Assembly (NCBI GenBank): GCA_008080815.1
Contig: VMDM01000024.1
Location: 1-64,000 of the forward strand
DNA length: 64,000 nucleotides
Direction: 5' to 3'
From: Candidatus Nitrosopumilus sp.
Lineage (GTDB): Archaea; Thermoproteota; Nitrososphaeria; Nitrososphaerales; Nitrosopumilaceae
Below are positions 8,179 through 15,422 of this stretch, piece after piece. Below the pieces are notes generated by a model, which was given only the letters and a program-made list of their open reading frames with translations, was not told the DNA's origin and searched no databases. A program made the position numbers and the translations under genes. Positions within the stretch are counted from its first letter, which is position 1, and each line of letters starts with the position of its first letter.

Positions 8179-8412
8179 ATGCCCTTATTTTGTAAACAAT
8201 GTAATGGTAGACGTACACCTGTTTTCCAAAAAGAGGAAAATACATCACACTGGCTATGTGAGACTTGTAAAAATTATACAAATGAAAATGACGAAATTCT
8301 TAGAGAACAAACTCAAGAAGAAAGAGATGATATTAAAAAACAATCAGTAGATTTTGATAATTCCCTTACATTTACAGAAGAAAAACTTCACAGAAGAAAA
8401 GGGGTAAATTAA
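8179..8412 (+). CDS. Zinc-ribbon protein (77 aa)
   Basis: Starts MPLFCKQCNGRRTPVF and has CxxC at residues 5-8 and, after HWLCETCKNYT, a second CxxC near residues 28-31: a classic zinc ribbon. The rest is a charged helical tail (QEERDDIKKQ) ending in a basic HRRKGVN. The frame extends to a TTG at 8167, but the ATG at 8179 puts the CxxC at the usual distance from the N-terminus and is preferred. Function unknown. Confidence 0.72.
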   Translation: MPLFCKQCNGRRTPVFQKEENTSHWLCETCKNYTNENDEILREQTQEERDDIKKQSVDFDNSLTFTEEKLHRRKGVN

Positions 8413-8413
8413 T

Positions 8414-8521
8414 TCATCTTCCAAAAACATACCCCAAATAAAGTCCAATTGAAACTATTGATGATATTCCTAAAATTATCAATATTTCTTTTCTAGAAAA
8501 AACTGTTGAATTGTATGGCAT
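8414..8521 (-). CDS. Single-pass membrane microprotein (35 aa)
   Basis: Reads MPYNSTVFSRKEILIILGIS and continues through a hydrophobic helix to GYVFGR. A basic flank at SRKE before the helix suggests an N-in orientation. Convergent with the zinc-ribbon gene and followed upstream on the same strand by a second membrane microprotein. Too short for a homology claim; support is composition and clean ATG-to-stop layout. Confidence 0.4.
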   Translation of the reverse strand: MPYNSTVFSRKEILIILGISSIVSIGLYLGYVFGR

Positions 8522-8559
8522 ATGAATACAAATTAAAAATCATATAAAATTCTTGTAAA

Positions 8560-8679
8560 TTATATCAAAATTTTGAATAAAATTACTAAAACTGCAACTC
8601 CTAATAGAACCGGATAAATGAACTTGGGAAGATTTTGAGGTTTAGACGTAGAAAAAATTCCATCATTTCCTTTGGACAT
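8560..8679 (-). CDS. Single-pass membrane microprotein (39 aa)
   Basis: Reads MSKGNDGIFSTSKPQNLPKF then a 17-19 residue hydrophobic helix ending FKILI. A polar N-terminal segment with basic residues precedes the helix. Lies 38 bases upstream of the other membrane microprotein on the same strand, so the two may be co-transcribed. Function unknown. Confidence 0.4.
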   Translation of the reverse strand: MSKGNDGIFSTSKPQNLPKFIYPVLLGVAVLVILFKILI

Positions 8680-8786
8680 ATCCCCATGTATTCAGTAAAT
8701 TACTTAACACTTTCATCATTTTTCGGTTAGTGTCCAATATTGACAATTTTAGTCACTCTAATATTTGCTCTTTAAAAATTACTTTT

Positions 8787-9137
8787 ATGAATGGAAAATT
8801 CTTGACTCTAATTTTAGGTTCAATTAGTGTAGTAGGAGCAATAGGAATTCCAATGGGGGACCCTCGATTTTTTACTAATGCATTAATTCTTGAATCGTCG
8901 TTTATTACAATGACAGTTTTATCTCTCTTCAGAATAAAGTGGATTTTTGTCCCATCCATGATTATATCCATAATGGTAATAATTGCGAATACTGTATCTC
9001 CAAAACATATTGAGATTATGACAAATATGTTTCCAATTGGTAATGCATTTGTATTGATTATTGGTGGTTATGTTTTACAAATAATCCTTTTAATTTTTAG
9101 TATTAAATTTTTTAAAAATAGAAAAATGTATCATTAA
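8787..9137 (+). CDS. Small integral membrane protein
   Basis: A protein of 116 residues from the ATG at 8787; the frame is open back to a GTG at 8730. Starts MNGKFLTLILGSISVVGAIG and shows about four hydrophobic segments (near 4-22, 32-50, 53-70 and 85-108), with a basic C-terminus (KFFKNRKMYH). It contains a short GIPMGDPRFF loop. No known transporter signature. Flanked by microprotein genes. Confidence 0.55.
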   Translation: MNGKFLTLILGSISVVGAIGIPMGDPRFFTNALILESSFITMTVLSLFRIKWIFVPSMIISIMVIIANTVSPKHIEIMTNMFPIGNAFVLIIGGYVLQIILLIFSIKFFKNRKMYH

Positions 9138-9175
9138 AAAGAATTATTTTTAAATTATAAAGAATATACTATATT

Positions 9176-9274
9176 GTGGCAAGAACTTTTAGAAGAAGAA
9201 ATACAGCACATCCTACAAGAGATGGAAATCATAATCCTGTCTGTAGAGATGTTAACTGCAAAGATTGTCAATAA
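9176..9274 (+). CDS. Basic Cys microprotein (32 aa)
   Basis: Starts at GTG and reads MARTFRRRNTAHPTRDGNHN then PVCRDVNCKDCQ. The arginine-rich N-terminus and the C-x4-C-x2-C end suggest a tiny zinc or nucleic-acid-binding peptide, with a His earlier as possible fourth ligand. Support is composition only. Confidence 0.4.
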   Translation: MARTFRRRNTAHPTRDGNHNPVCRDVNCKDCQ

Positions 9275-9363
9275 TACAATCTTTTTATTATTTTAATCAT
9301 CTATATTTCTTATAATAAACTCAATATGTTAATCAATTTATTATTGAAAAAATTATTCAATTA

Positions 9364-10104
9364 ATGGACAAATATTTGTGGAATGATCTTGCATCTGACT
9401 ATGCAAAAAGTGTTGAGGATAATGATGATCAAACAATACAAAATTATTTAAAAAAAGAGATTGAAATAATATCAGAACTATGTTCTAAAAAAATTCAAGA
9501 TAAAAAAAAATTTTACATCATAGATATGGGTTCTGGGACTGGTAGAGTTTTGTTTGAACTGAACACTTTTTTTAAAAATGCTGAAATTTCATATCTGGGT
9601 ATCGAGTTATCTGAGCCCATGATAATTTTATCAGAAAAAAAGAAACTGAAATTTTCTCCTGATTCCAATATCCATTTTATAAAAATGGATTTGATGGAAT
9701 TAGATTCAAAATTGTTTGAAAAATCTTCTCCTGGAAGTGTGGTGATGTGTCTTTACAACACTATAGGTGTACTTCCTGATTCTAAGAGACCGTTTTTTGT
9801 AGAACAAATGAAAAAAATTGCTGGTCCAGAAGGTTTGGTGATTATTTCTACTTTTAATGGTGATGATTTTAAAAATATTGCACCAATTATGTATAATGCA
9901 ATGTTGCCCATGATTAAAAAAATTAATTCAGATTCATTTGATGAAAAAAATCGGGTTTTTAAAAATGAAAATGGTTTTCGGAGTCAATGGTTTCCTAAAA
10001 AACAAATCATGGAACTTTTAAAGACAGAACTTGAACCAATTCCTATAGAAATCAATTTTGATGGAAAGGTAAAGACCTTTGGCTATGTTTTTACTAATGA
10101 ATGA
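9364..10104 (+). CDS. Class I SAM-dependent methyltransferase
   Basis: A protein of 246 residues with the Rossmann methyltransferase fold. Motif I is IIDMGSGTGRVLFEL (about residues 52-66), motif II includes YLGIELSEPM, and a motif-IV-like segment is SVVMCLYNTIGVLPD. The N-terminus (MDKYLWNDLASDYAKSVED) is the helix often seen in small-molecule methyltransferases. The substrate is not apparent. It starts 89 bases after the preceding microprotein and is followed by a zinc-ribbon gene on the same strand. Confidence 0.85.
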   Translation: MDKYLWNDLASDYAKSVEDNDDQTIQNYLKKEIEIISELCSKKIQDKKKFYIIDMGSGTGRVLFELNTFFKNAEISYLGIELSEPMIILSEKKKLKFSPDSNIHFIKMDLMELDSKLFEKSSPGSVVMCLYNTIGVLPDSKRPFFVEQMKKIAGPEGLVIISTFNGDDFKNIAPIMYNAMLPMIKKINSDSFDEKNRVFKNENGFRSQWFPKKQIMELLKTELEPIPIEINFDGKVKTFGYVFTNE

Positions 10105-10145
10105 AATTTACAAAATTTTTTATTAAATTAATTTAAAATTAGATC

Positions 10146-10289
10146 ATGATTGATGATAGTAATTTTCCAAATGGTGTATGTAAAAAGTGTCATAATTCTG
10201 TTGAGGTTCTAATCAGAAAAAGTAATTTACAAACAGGTGACATTCGTTACAAATGCAGCATTTGTGGTTATGAAAGTATAAAAAAATAA
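10146..10289 (+). CDS. Zinc-ribbon microprotein (47 aa)
   Basis: MIDDSNFPNGVCKKCHNSVE with CxxC at residues 12-15, then RYKCSICGYESIKK with CxxC at about 37-40. The spacing and the C-terminal CxxCG-aromatic are those of a small rubredoxin-like or transcription-factor-like zinc ribbon. Lies 41 bases after the methyltransferase gene. Function unknown. Confidence 0.6.
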   Translation: MIDDSNFPNGVCKKCHNSVEVLIRKSNLQTGDIRYKCSICGYESIKK

Positions 10290-10300
10290 AAAAGGAAATC

Positions 10301-10885
10301 TTACAGACTGCCTAAAGATCTTGAATGTTTACTAGTGTGAGGTCTTTCTCCAGAATATCTTCTTCTCATATGTCCAGAAGGTCTTCCATCTAGTAATTCT
10401 AAGAACCATGATTCATGTTCAATTTCTTCAGCAAGAATATTGGATGCAATTTCATACGTCATTGGATCTTTTCCGTGAGTCATTTGACACACTTTATTCC
10501 AGTTAACGATTGCTCCTTGTTCAGCTTTTAGACATTTCTCTAAAATCTCATGTAATGTTGTGCTTTTGTCTGATTGCAAAAATTCTGCACCTGCTTGGTT
10601 GCAAAAATCTACAACATCCTTTGGAAATTCACCTCCTAACTGATAGATTCTATCAATACATGATTCAAAATGACTAAGATCTTCTAGTCGTGCATCTTCA
10701 ATTACTCCTTTGATGCCCTCTCCTTCCATTCCCGTACAGAATGAACGAAGGTTTGTGAAGTAATAATATGCCACAAACTCTACTGATGCATTGTATACAA
10801 GAGACTTGATCAATGCATCTACATCTACACCATTTTGTTTTAGAACCTCAACACCTACTACATGATGTGGTTTTGAATCCGACAT
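10301..10885 (-). CDS. Dps-like ferritin-family protein
   Basis: A 194-residue four-helix-bundle protein of the Dps-like (DPSL) branch of ferritins, which store iron and detoxify peroxide in cage assemblies. Likely di-iron ligands are E36 (SVEFVAYYYF), the acidic residues and His72 in LEDLSHFE, E122 (KAEQGAI) and the ExxH of EEIEHE (E154, H157). C95 and C118 are placed roughly like the conserved cysteine pair described for archaeal DPSL (thioferritin) proteins. The last 25 residues are rich in Arg, His and Ser (HMRRRYSGERPHTSKHSRS), a possible DNA-binding tail. It is monocistronic. A role in oxidative stress defence fits an aerobic ammonia oxidiser, by inference. Confidence 0.82.
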   Translation of the reverse strand: MSDSKPHHVVGVEVLKQNGVDVDALIKSLVYNASVEFVAYYYFTNLRSFCTGMEGEGIKGVIEDARLEDLSHFESCIDRIYQLGGEFPKDVVDFCNQAGAEFLQSDKSTTLHEILEKCLKAEQGAIVNWNKVCQMTHGKDPMTYEIASNILAEEIEHESWFLELLDGRPSGHMRRRYSGERPHTSKHSRSLGSL

Positions 10886-10976
10886 GTATTGAATAATAAT
10901 AGGTTATTTTTATTAATTGACAAAAAAACGCTCGAATTTTGATAATAATTGTATCTTTTTTGTGAAAATTGAAGAT

Positions 10977-11135
10977 TTAAGGAAAATTTCCTTCCTTCAT
11001 CATTTCTTTGTACATTGATTTTTCTAATCGGGTTTCAAGAGCACTACATTTTGAGCACAATCCCATATCTTCAGGATTTTCTTTCTTTTTCTTTTCACAT
11101 TCTACACATTTATGAATTCCTTTTTTAAAAGCCAA
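10977..11135 (-). CDS. Zinc-ribbon microprotein (52 aa), TTG start
   Basis: Reads MAFKKGIHKCVECEKKKKEN and later GLCSKCSALETR. CxxC lies at residues 10-13 and 27-30 with a lysine-rich linker, and a helical C-terminus ends EGNFP. No ATG lies upstream in frame, so TTG is inferred. A well-formed zinc ribbon argues that it is a real gene. Confidence 0.5.
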   Translation of the reverse strand: MAFKKGIHKCVECEKKKKENPEDMGLCSKCSALETRLEKSMYKEMMKEGNFP

Positions 11136-11271
11136 TAAATTTTAAATTATTTTTTAATATTTTAATGATTTTAAATCAAAATTTTTTATTTTTTCATAAA
11201 AATACTGTTTATTTTTATCACTAGAAATATTTTCAAATTAATTTTAAATTTTATAAAAATGAACAATAATT

Positions 11272-11412
11272 ATGACTCACACATGTTGTGACAAACCATC
11301 CAAGTATCTTGTGGAATATGATACTGGTTCTGTCTTCAAAGTATGTGAAAAATGCTTTTCAGACAAATATTGGTCAAGTTTTATTGTATCAAAGCAGGTC
11401 CTTGCACAATAA
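11272..11412 (+). CDS. Cysteine-containing microprotein (46 aa)
   Basis: Reads MTHTCCDKPSKYLVEYDTGS then VFKVCEKCFSDKYWSS. It has CC at residues 5-6 and CxxC at 28-31, a spacing like small zinc-ribbon or treble-clef proteins. Preceded by an A+T-rich 136-base gap with no other gene. Function unknown. Confidence 0.5.
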   Translation: MTHTCCDKPSKYLVEYDTGSVFKVCEKCFSDKYWSSFIVSKQVLAQ

Positions 11413-11466
11413 AACCTCCTTTTTTAAAAACTTGTATATTAAATATTAAAAAATTCTAGATATAGT

Positions 11467-11748
11467 ATGGCTGGAGTATTCATAATTCCAATTATCATTG
11501 TATCTATAATTGGATTATCCTCATATCTTATTTACAAAACTGTATTGTTAGACTATTTATCAAAAAGATCAATTAACCGAACATTGAAAAAATACGAAAT
11601 CCAAAAATCTACTTATCAAATAATTAAAGAGTATTATGAAAAATTAGAAAAACCAAAATCTAATTCAGAGATTTTAAAATTAGAAAAAATTTATCGCCAA
11701 AAAGAACCGGATAAATTTTTGGAAATGTATGACTTGATAAGAGAATGA
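11467..11748 (+). CDS. Membrane-anchored small protein (93 aa)
   Basis: A protein of 93 residues with one N-terminal membrane helix (AGVFIIPIIIVSIIGLSSY, about 2-24) followed by a positively charged, helical cytoplasmic part (KRSINRTLKKYEIQKSTYQ) ending MYDLIRE. No catalytic motif. Its stop lies 15 bases from the stop of the convergent prohibitin homologue. Confidence 0.55.
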   Translation: MAGVFIIPIIIVSIIGLSSYLIYKTVLLDYLSKRSINRTLKKYEIQKSTYQIIKEYYEKLEKPKSNSEILKLEKIYRQKEPDKFLEMYDLIRE

Positions 11749-11760
11749 AAATTTAGCCTT

Positions 11761-12624
11761 TTATGGATTCACTGGGATTTGAATGAATGGTGTTCCACCT
11801 TCACCCACTACCAGAGGAAGTTTTCCATCCCATGCTTGAGTTTTTAGCCATTCCAAGTAGTTAGGATTTTCTGCTAAAGCCTTGTTGATAATAGCTATGG
11901 CTTCGGCTTCACCTCTAGCTTCTGCGATGTTTGCATTGGCTAAACCAATGGCATTTGCCTCACGTTGTTTTGCCTCCACTTCAATCCTTCTCAAATCATT
12001 TTGTGCTTTGAGGGCTTTCTGTTCAGCCTCCACTTTTGACTCAATTGCTTGTGCAAATAATGGTGAGAATTCAAAATCTGTAATTGATATTACTTCAGTA
12101 ACAATCTCAAATTTATTTAGACGCTCTCTAATAGAACTTTCAATATCGTCTTTGACTAATGGTCTTTTGGTAATCAATTCTTCGGCATTATAATTTGCAG
12201 TTACTTGTTTAACAGTCTCTTCAATAGCTGGTTGAATGACTCTGTTTTCATAATCTAATCCAAGATTTTTGTACAATCTGTGCACAGCTTCCCTATCTGG
12301 ATAATAGTTTACTGTAACAGTGGTTTCTACAGTCTGTAAGTCTTTAGATGCACTTCTTGTCTCTTGTTCATACTTTAATGTACGAACTTCAATATTTATG
12401 ACGTCATCTTGAAATGGAACTACAAAATGTAATCCCTCATCAAGAGGAGGTTGATCAAGATCAACTGCATTCCAGTGAAGCAATACACCACGATTTCCAG
12501 CATCAACTATTTTTACAGATGCTGTGGCTACTACGCCAATAATAATTAACAAAATAATACCAACAGCGACACCTTTTGCCGCTCCAAAATTAACATTCAT
12601 TTTTGGAGACTGGTATTTTGACAT
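11761..12624 (-). CDS. Prohibitin-type SPFH/band 7 membrane protein
   Basis: A protein of 287 residues. An N-terminal membrane helix (about 17-37) is followed by the SPFH domain beginning VKIVDAGNRGVLLHWNAVD and a long Ala/Glu-rich coiled coil near residues 200-250 (QREANAIGLANANIAEARGE). The length and layout match prohibitins, which form large rings on membranes and modulate membrane proteases or respiratory complexes; the precise role in archaea is unknown. Transcribed divergently from a membrane protein with a winged helix. Confidence 0.9.
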   Translation of the reverse strand: MSKYQSPKMNVNFGAAKGVAVGIILLIIIGVVATASVKIVDAGNRGVLLHWNAVDLDQPPLDEGLHFVVPFQDDVINIEVRTLKYEQETRSASKDLQTVETTVTVNYYPDREAVHRLYKNLGLDYENRVIQPAIEETVKQVTANYNAEELITKRPLVKDDIESSIRERLNKFEIVTEVISITDFEFSPLFAQAIESKVEAEQKALKAQNDLRRIEVEAKQREANAIGLANANIAEARGEAEAIAIINKALAENPNYLEWLKTQAWDGKLPLVVGEGGTPFIQIPVNP

Positions 12625-12732
12625 TCAATAAATTAAGACATTACTACTATTATACCATGTGTAAATTTCGAAAATTTTGGCATTAGAATTTTTTTTATTA
12701 ACAAATTTAAGATAAGATGTAGTAAATATGAT

Positions 12733-13134
12733 GTGGAACCAAATTATTCCTGGATCTATTTGCTAATATTTTTGATTATTCCATTATCTAGAATAATACC
12801 ACGAATAATTGCTAATAGAAAATCAAATAATGGGAATTTTTCACAATTTGAAAACATCTCAAATTCAGGTGATGAATTTTGGAAATCCAAAATTGAATCA
12901 AGACAAAATCAAAATATTTCTGAAGATATGCAAGTTCTAGGCAGCATGCACAATGGTGCAAACACATTTGAAAAAATTCAAAAGATTACAAAAATCCCCT
13001 CTGAAGATTTGAATCGAATTCTTGAAGAACTTGAGAACAAAGAAATGATTCGTGTTGTAAAAAAATCCGGCATGTTTGGGGAAAAAATTGAACTATATTC
13101 AACTGATAAGGGTTTTAGAGCATATTATTCCTAA
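12733..13134 (+). CDS. Membrane-anchored winged-helix protein
   Basis: A protein of 133 residues starting at GTG. The N-terminus (WIYLLIFLIIPLSRIIPRII) is a single membrane helix. After a polar linker, residues about 65-130 form a winged helix: MQVLGSMHNGANTFEKIQ, then IPSEDLNRILEELENKEMIR and a wing VKKSGMFGEKIELYS. Membrane-bound transcription factors of this layout exist in archaea; its target is unknown. It faces the prohibitin gene across a 108-base divergent promoter gap, so the two may be related in regulation. ATG-initiated alternatives at 12728 and 12731 are in other frames. Confidence 0.65.
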   Translation: MEPNYSWIYLLIFLIIPLSRIIPRIIANRKSNNGNFSQFENISNSGDEFWKSKIESRQNQNISEDMQVLGSMHNGANTFEKIQKITKIPSEDLNRILEELENKEMIRVVKKSGMFGEKIELYSTDKGFRAYYS

Positions 13135-13162
13135 AATTTCTTGTTTTTAGATTAATAATGTA

Positions 13163-13236
13163 TGCCGAGGGCGGGATTTGAACGCGCGACAGATCGGTCT
13201 TCAGCCGATTGCTCTCCCGAGCTGAGCTACCCCGGC
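13163..13236 (-). tRNA. tRNA-Phe (GAA)
   Basis: A 74-base tRNA read on the minus strand. Acceptor stem GCCGGGG pairs with CCTCGGC (one G-T pair), the D arm is GCTC/GAGC, the anticodon stem ATCGG/CCGAT holds loop CTGAAGA with anticodon GAA, and the discriminator is A. No CCA is encoded and no intron is present. The T stem reads GCGCG against CCCGC with a C-C opposition at 52-62, an oddity for an otherwise perfect cloverleaf. The neighbouring + strand has the inverted repeat ATTTC-AA-GAAAT just upstream of the tRNA gene. Confidence 0.95.
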
Positions 13237-13276
13237 AATAATGCATTTCAAGAAATGAGGGATTAAAGTGTGTCTT

Positions 13277-13816
13277 TTAGTTGCCTTTCCAGAGAATATC
13301 TTTGGAGCCATTTCTCTTGTTAATCACTCTGGACATAACAAAAAACAAATCAGATAATCTATTTAGGTAAATTATACAATTTTGGTTAATCTCATCTTTT
13401 TCAGATAATTTCACTGCTAGAGTTTCAGCTCTACGGATTATTGTTCTTGATTGATGTAATAAAGAAGCAGAAAATATTCCCCCGGGAAGAATGAAATTCA
13501 TCAGCGGTTCTAATTCGATTTCAAATTTGTCGATAAAAATTTCTAAATTTTCAATCATTTCTTTTGTAACTCTATTTCGTAAATCACTTAGGTTGGGGTT
13601 AGAAAGATCTGATCCCAGAATAAATAATTCATTTTGAATTTTTTGTAAAACCTCAGAAATATCTGAATCTAATTTCTGCGACAAAATCACTCCCAATGAT
13701 GCATTAGCTTCATCAACTGCACCATATGCAAAAATTCGTTCATGTGATTTTGAAATTCTTAGATCTCCTTGAAGTCCTGTATTTCCATCATCTCCTGTTT
13801 TTGTATATATTTTCAT
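13277..13816 (-). CDS. Cob(I)alamin adenosyltransferase, PduO type
   Basis: A protein of 179 residues that transfers adenosine from ATP to cob(I)alamin, the last activation step for coenzyme B12. The N-terminal ATP loop is KIYTKTGDDGNTGLQG, followed by the AYGAVDEANASLG helix. The C-terminal RTIIRRAETLAVKL and YLNRLSDLFFVMSR helices are hallmark segments. Full length for the family, with no targeting sequence. cbtBA, linked to cobalt or B12, is at 30 kb. Ammonia-oxidising archaea make B12 themselves, from general knowledge. Confidence 0.93.
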   Translation of the reverse strand: MKIYTKTGDDGNTGLQGDLRISKSHERIFAYGAVDEANASLGVILSQKLDSDISEVLQKIQNELFILGSDLSNPNLSDLRNRVTKEMIENLEIFIDKFEIELEPLMNFILPGGIFSASLLHQSRTIIRRAETLAVKLSEKDEINQNCIIYLNRLSDLFFVMSRVINKRNGSKDILWKGN

Positions 13817-13887
13817 AAAACAACCTTAATGATTAGCCTAATATGCTTTTGAAAATTTTTAACTCCCGTTACCACTATGAAAATTAC

Positions 13888-14421
13888 ATGTCTATTGACT
13901 TTCTAAAAGATGCACAAAATTTGAAAAACATCTATCGTCAAGGTTGGATTGAAAAATTAAAAATTAGTTCTCCTGAATCTGTTGGTGATCATACCTATTT
14001 TATGGCCATCATGGGAATGATTTTCTCATCAAAAACAAACCTCAATACTGAAAAAATCTTGAAAATGATTCTAATTCATGATCTTGCTGAATCAAAAATA
14101 GGGGATATTACTCCTGAAAAATTACCATTTGATGAAAAAAGAGATTTGGAGAATTCCGCTTTTTTTAAAATATGCCAAAATCTTTCAAAAGACACACAAT
14201 TAGAATTTCTTGAACTATGGAAAGAATTCCAAGAAAATATCACTTTGGAATCAAAATTTGTCCATCAAATTGACAAACTAGAGATGGCATTTCAAGCAAA
14301 AATTTATGAAAAATCAATAGCCAATAAAGATAATATTGAAATTTTTTTGGAAACTGCTAGAAACTCAATTACTAATCAAAAATTAAAAGAAATATTATCC
14401 GAAATTGAAGAGATGAATTAG
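13888..14421 (+). CDS. HD-domain phosphohydrolase (HDDC2/YfbR-like 5'-nucleotidase)
   Basis: An HD-superfamily metal-dependent phosphohydrolase, similar in layout to the HDDC2/YfbR dNMP 5'-nucleotidases. Metal ligands are visible as ESVGDHTYFM (His), LIHDLAESKIGDITP (the HD pair) and VHQIDKLEMA (the distal Asp). The ATG at 13888 gives 177 residues (MSIDFLKDAQ); an ATG at 13843 adds 15 residues with no obvious role. The substrate is uncertain. A small coiled-coil gene starts directly at its stop codon (TAG-ATG), so the two are an operon. Confidence 0.82.
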   Translation: MSIDFLKDAQNLKNIYRQGWIEKLKISSPESVGDHTYFMAIMGMIFSSKTNLNTEKILKMILIHDLAESKIGDITPEKLPFDEKRDLENSAFFKICQNLSKDTQLEFLELWKEFQENITLESKFVHQIDKLEMAFQAKIYEKSIANKDNIEIFLETARNSITNQKLKEILSEIEEMN

Positions 14422-14649
14422 ATGATTCCTGATTCTGAAAAAGATACATTAATTGAAGCTCAAAAACAAGTAATAGGAATTTTATTTGAAGTTGTAAAAC
14501 GTTTACAATCTAATAGTGATTTGGATCAAGAATATTTTGATTTAGTTACTCATAAAGAAAAAAATCTTCAGCGTTTAGAAAAAATTATAGAGGAAAGAAC
14601 TGAAAATGCAAAAATTGTTTCTAGACTTTTATCTCAATTAGAAACTTAA
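14422..14649 (+). CDS. Small coiled-coil protein
   Basis: A protein of 75 residues, almost entirely helical: MIPDSEKDTLIEAQKQVIGI then RLQSNSDLDQEYFDLVTHKE and RLEKIIEERTENAK. Heptads of Leu/Ile fit a short coiled coil. No catalytic site. It begins immediately after the HD-domain stop, so it is co-translated with the phosphohydrolase and may be its partner; that is inference. Confidence 0.6.
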   Translation: MIPDSEKDTLIEAQKQVIGILFEVVKRLQSNSDLDQEYFDLVTHKEKNLQRLEKIIEERTENAKIVSRLLSQLET

Positions 14650-14945
14650 TGACCGCAACTACAGTCATCATCAGATATAACTCTTAGATGAGCAGTTTGT
14701 TGATATTTGTCTTGAATGTAGTTTGAAAGATTTGCAATTCTAACAATTGGTTCTTTAGAGTTCCAACTTCCTTCATTTTTAAACCAGAACTCTATTTCAT
14801 CAACATCATATCTTTCTCCACTTTTTACAATATCTTGAAAAATTGTCTTTATTTCACTAATTTCTAATTCAGATAATTTTGTTTTATCCTGAACCATCGT
14901 AGTAATTTCATTTAATTTTATGATGACGTTATTTGTTAGCGGCAT
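14646..14945 (-). CDS. Hypothetical protein with CSCGH C-terminus
   Basis: A protein of 99 residues, not recognised. Starts MPLTNNVIIKLNEITTMVQD, probably mixed alpha/beta, with FWFKNEGSWNSKEPIVRI in the middle and an acidic end DDDCSCGH. The terminal CSCGH could bind a metal or form a mixed disulphide. It overlaps the 3' end of the convergent coiled-coil gene by 4 bases. Confidence 0.6.
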   Translation of the reverse strand: MPLTNNVIIKLNEITTMVQDKTKLSELEISEIKTIFQDIVKSGERYDVDEIEFWFKNEGSWNSKEPIVRIANLSNYIQDKYQQTAHLRVISDDDCSCGH

Positions 14946-15020
14946 ATTGATGAAAAATTGTTTTTTCTATAACAATCTTTTGTAGAAATGTTATTTATAA
15001 CAAAACTAATTTGAGAAATT

Positions 15021-15368
15021 ATGCAGTATTTTCAGGCATTAAAGTTGGGACAAAAGAGAGTCGCCGAAGCTAGGGAATATCTAAATAAAATTTCAGATGG
15101 CAGAGCAATGCCTGCTTTGGCTTTATCTGATACAAAATCAAATGTATGGCAACCTGTGGGTGAAGAGAATCTTTATGCTTTTGTTGATGAATCTTCTGGA
15201 TTTGTTCTGACTGATAATAGTGGATTCATCCTCGCACTGGTTGATAAAACAGGTGCATCTAAAACAATTGTTCAAGGAGTCACTCAAGAACAAAAAGAAA
15301 AATGGGAACAAATTTTTCTAAATGATCATATTCCTAAATTTGAAGGAAAAGTAATACTTCCAGTTTAA
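15021..15368 (+). CDS. Hypothetical soluble protein (115 aa)
   Basis: Not recognised. Starts MQYFQALKLGQKRVAEAREY and contains a beta-rich middle (YAFVDESSGFVLTDNSGFIL) and an amphipathic helical end with VTQEQKEKWEQIFLNDHI. No membrane segment, signal or metal motif. It ends 54 bases before the TIGR00300 gene on the same strand, which may be co-transcribed. Confidence 0.65.
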   Translation: MQYFQALKLGQKRVAEAREYLNKISDGRAMPALALSDTKSNVWQPVGEENLYAFVDESSGFVLTDNSGFILALVDKTGASKTIVQGVTQEQKEKWEQIFLNDHIPKFEGKVILPV

Positions 15369-15422
15369 TCAGCCTCAAATTGAATCGTAAAGCTTTTGTT
15401 ATCAGTTAATTTTTAACAAATC

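Noticed and set aside
13843-13887. 15-residue N-terminal extension of the HD-domain protein
   Set aside because: MLLKIFNSRYHYENY is not needed for the fold; the ATG at 13888 gives a typical start.
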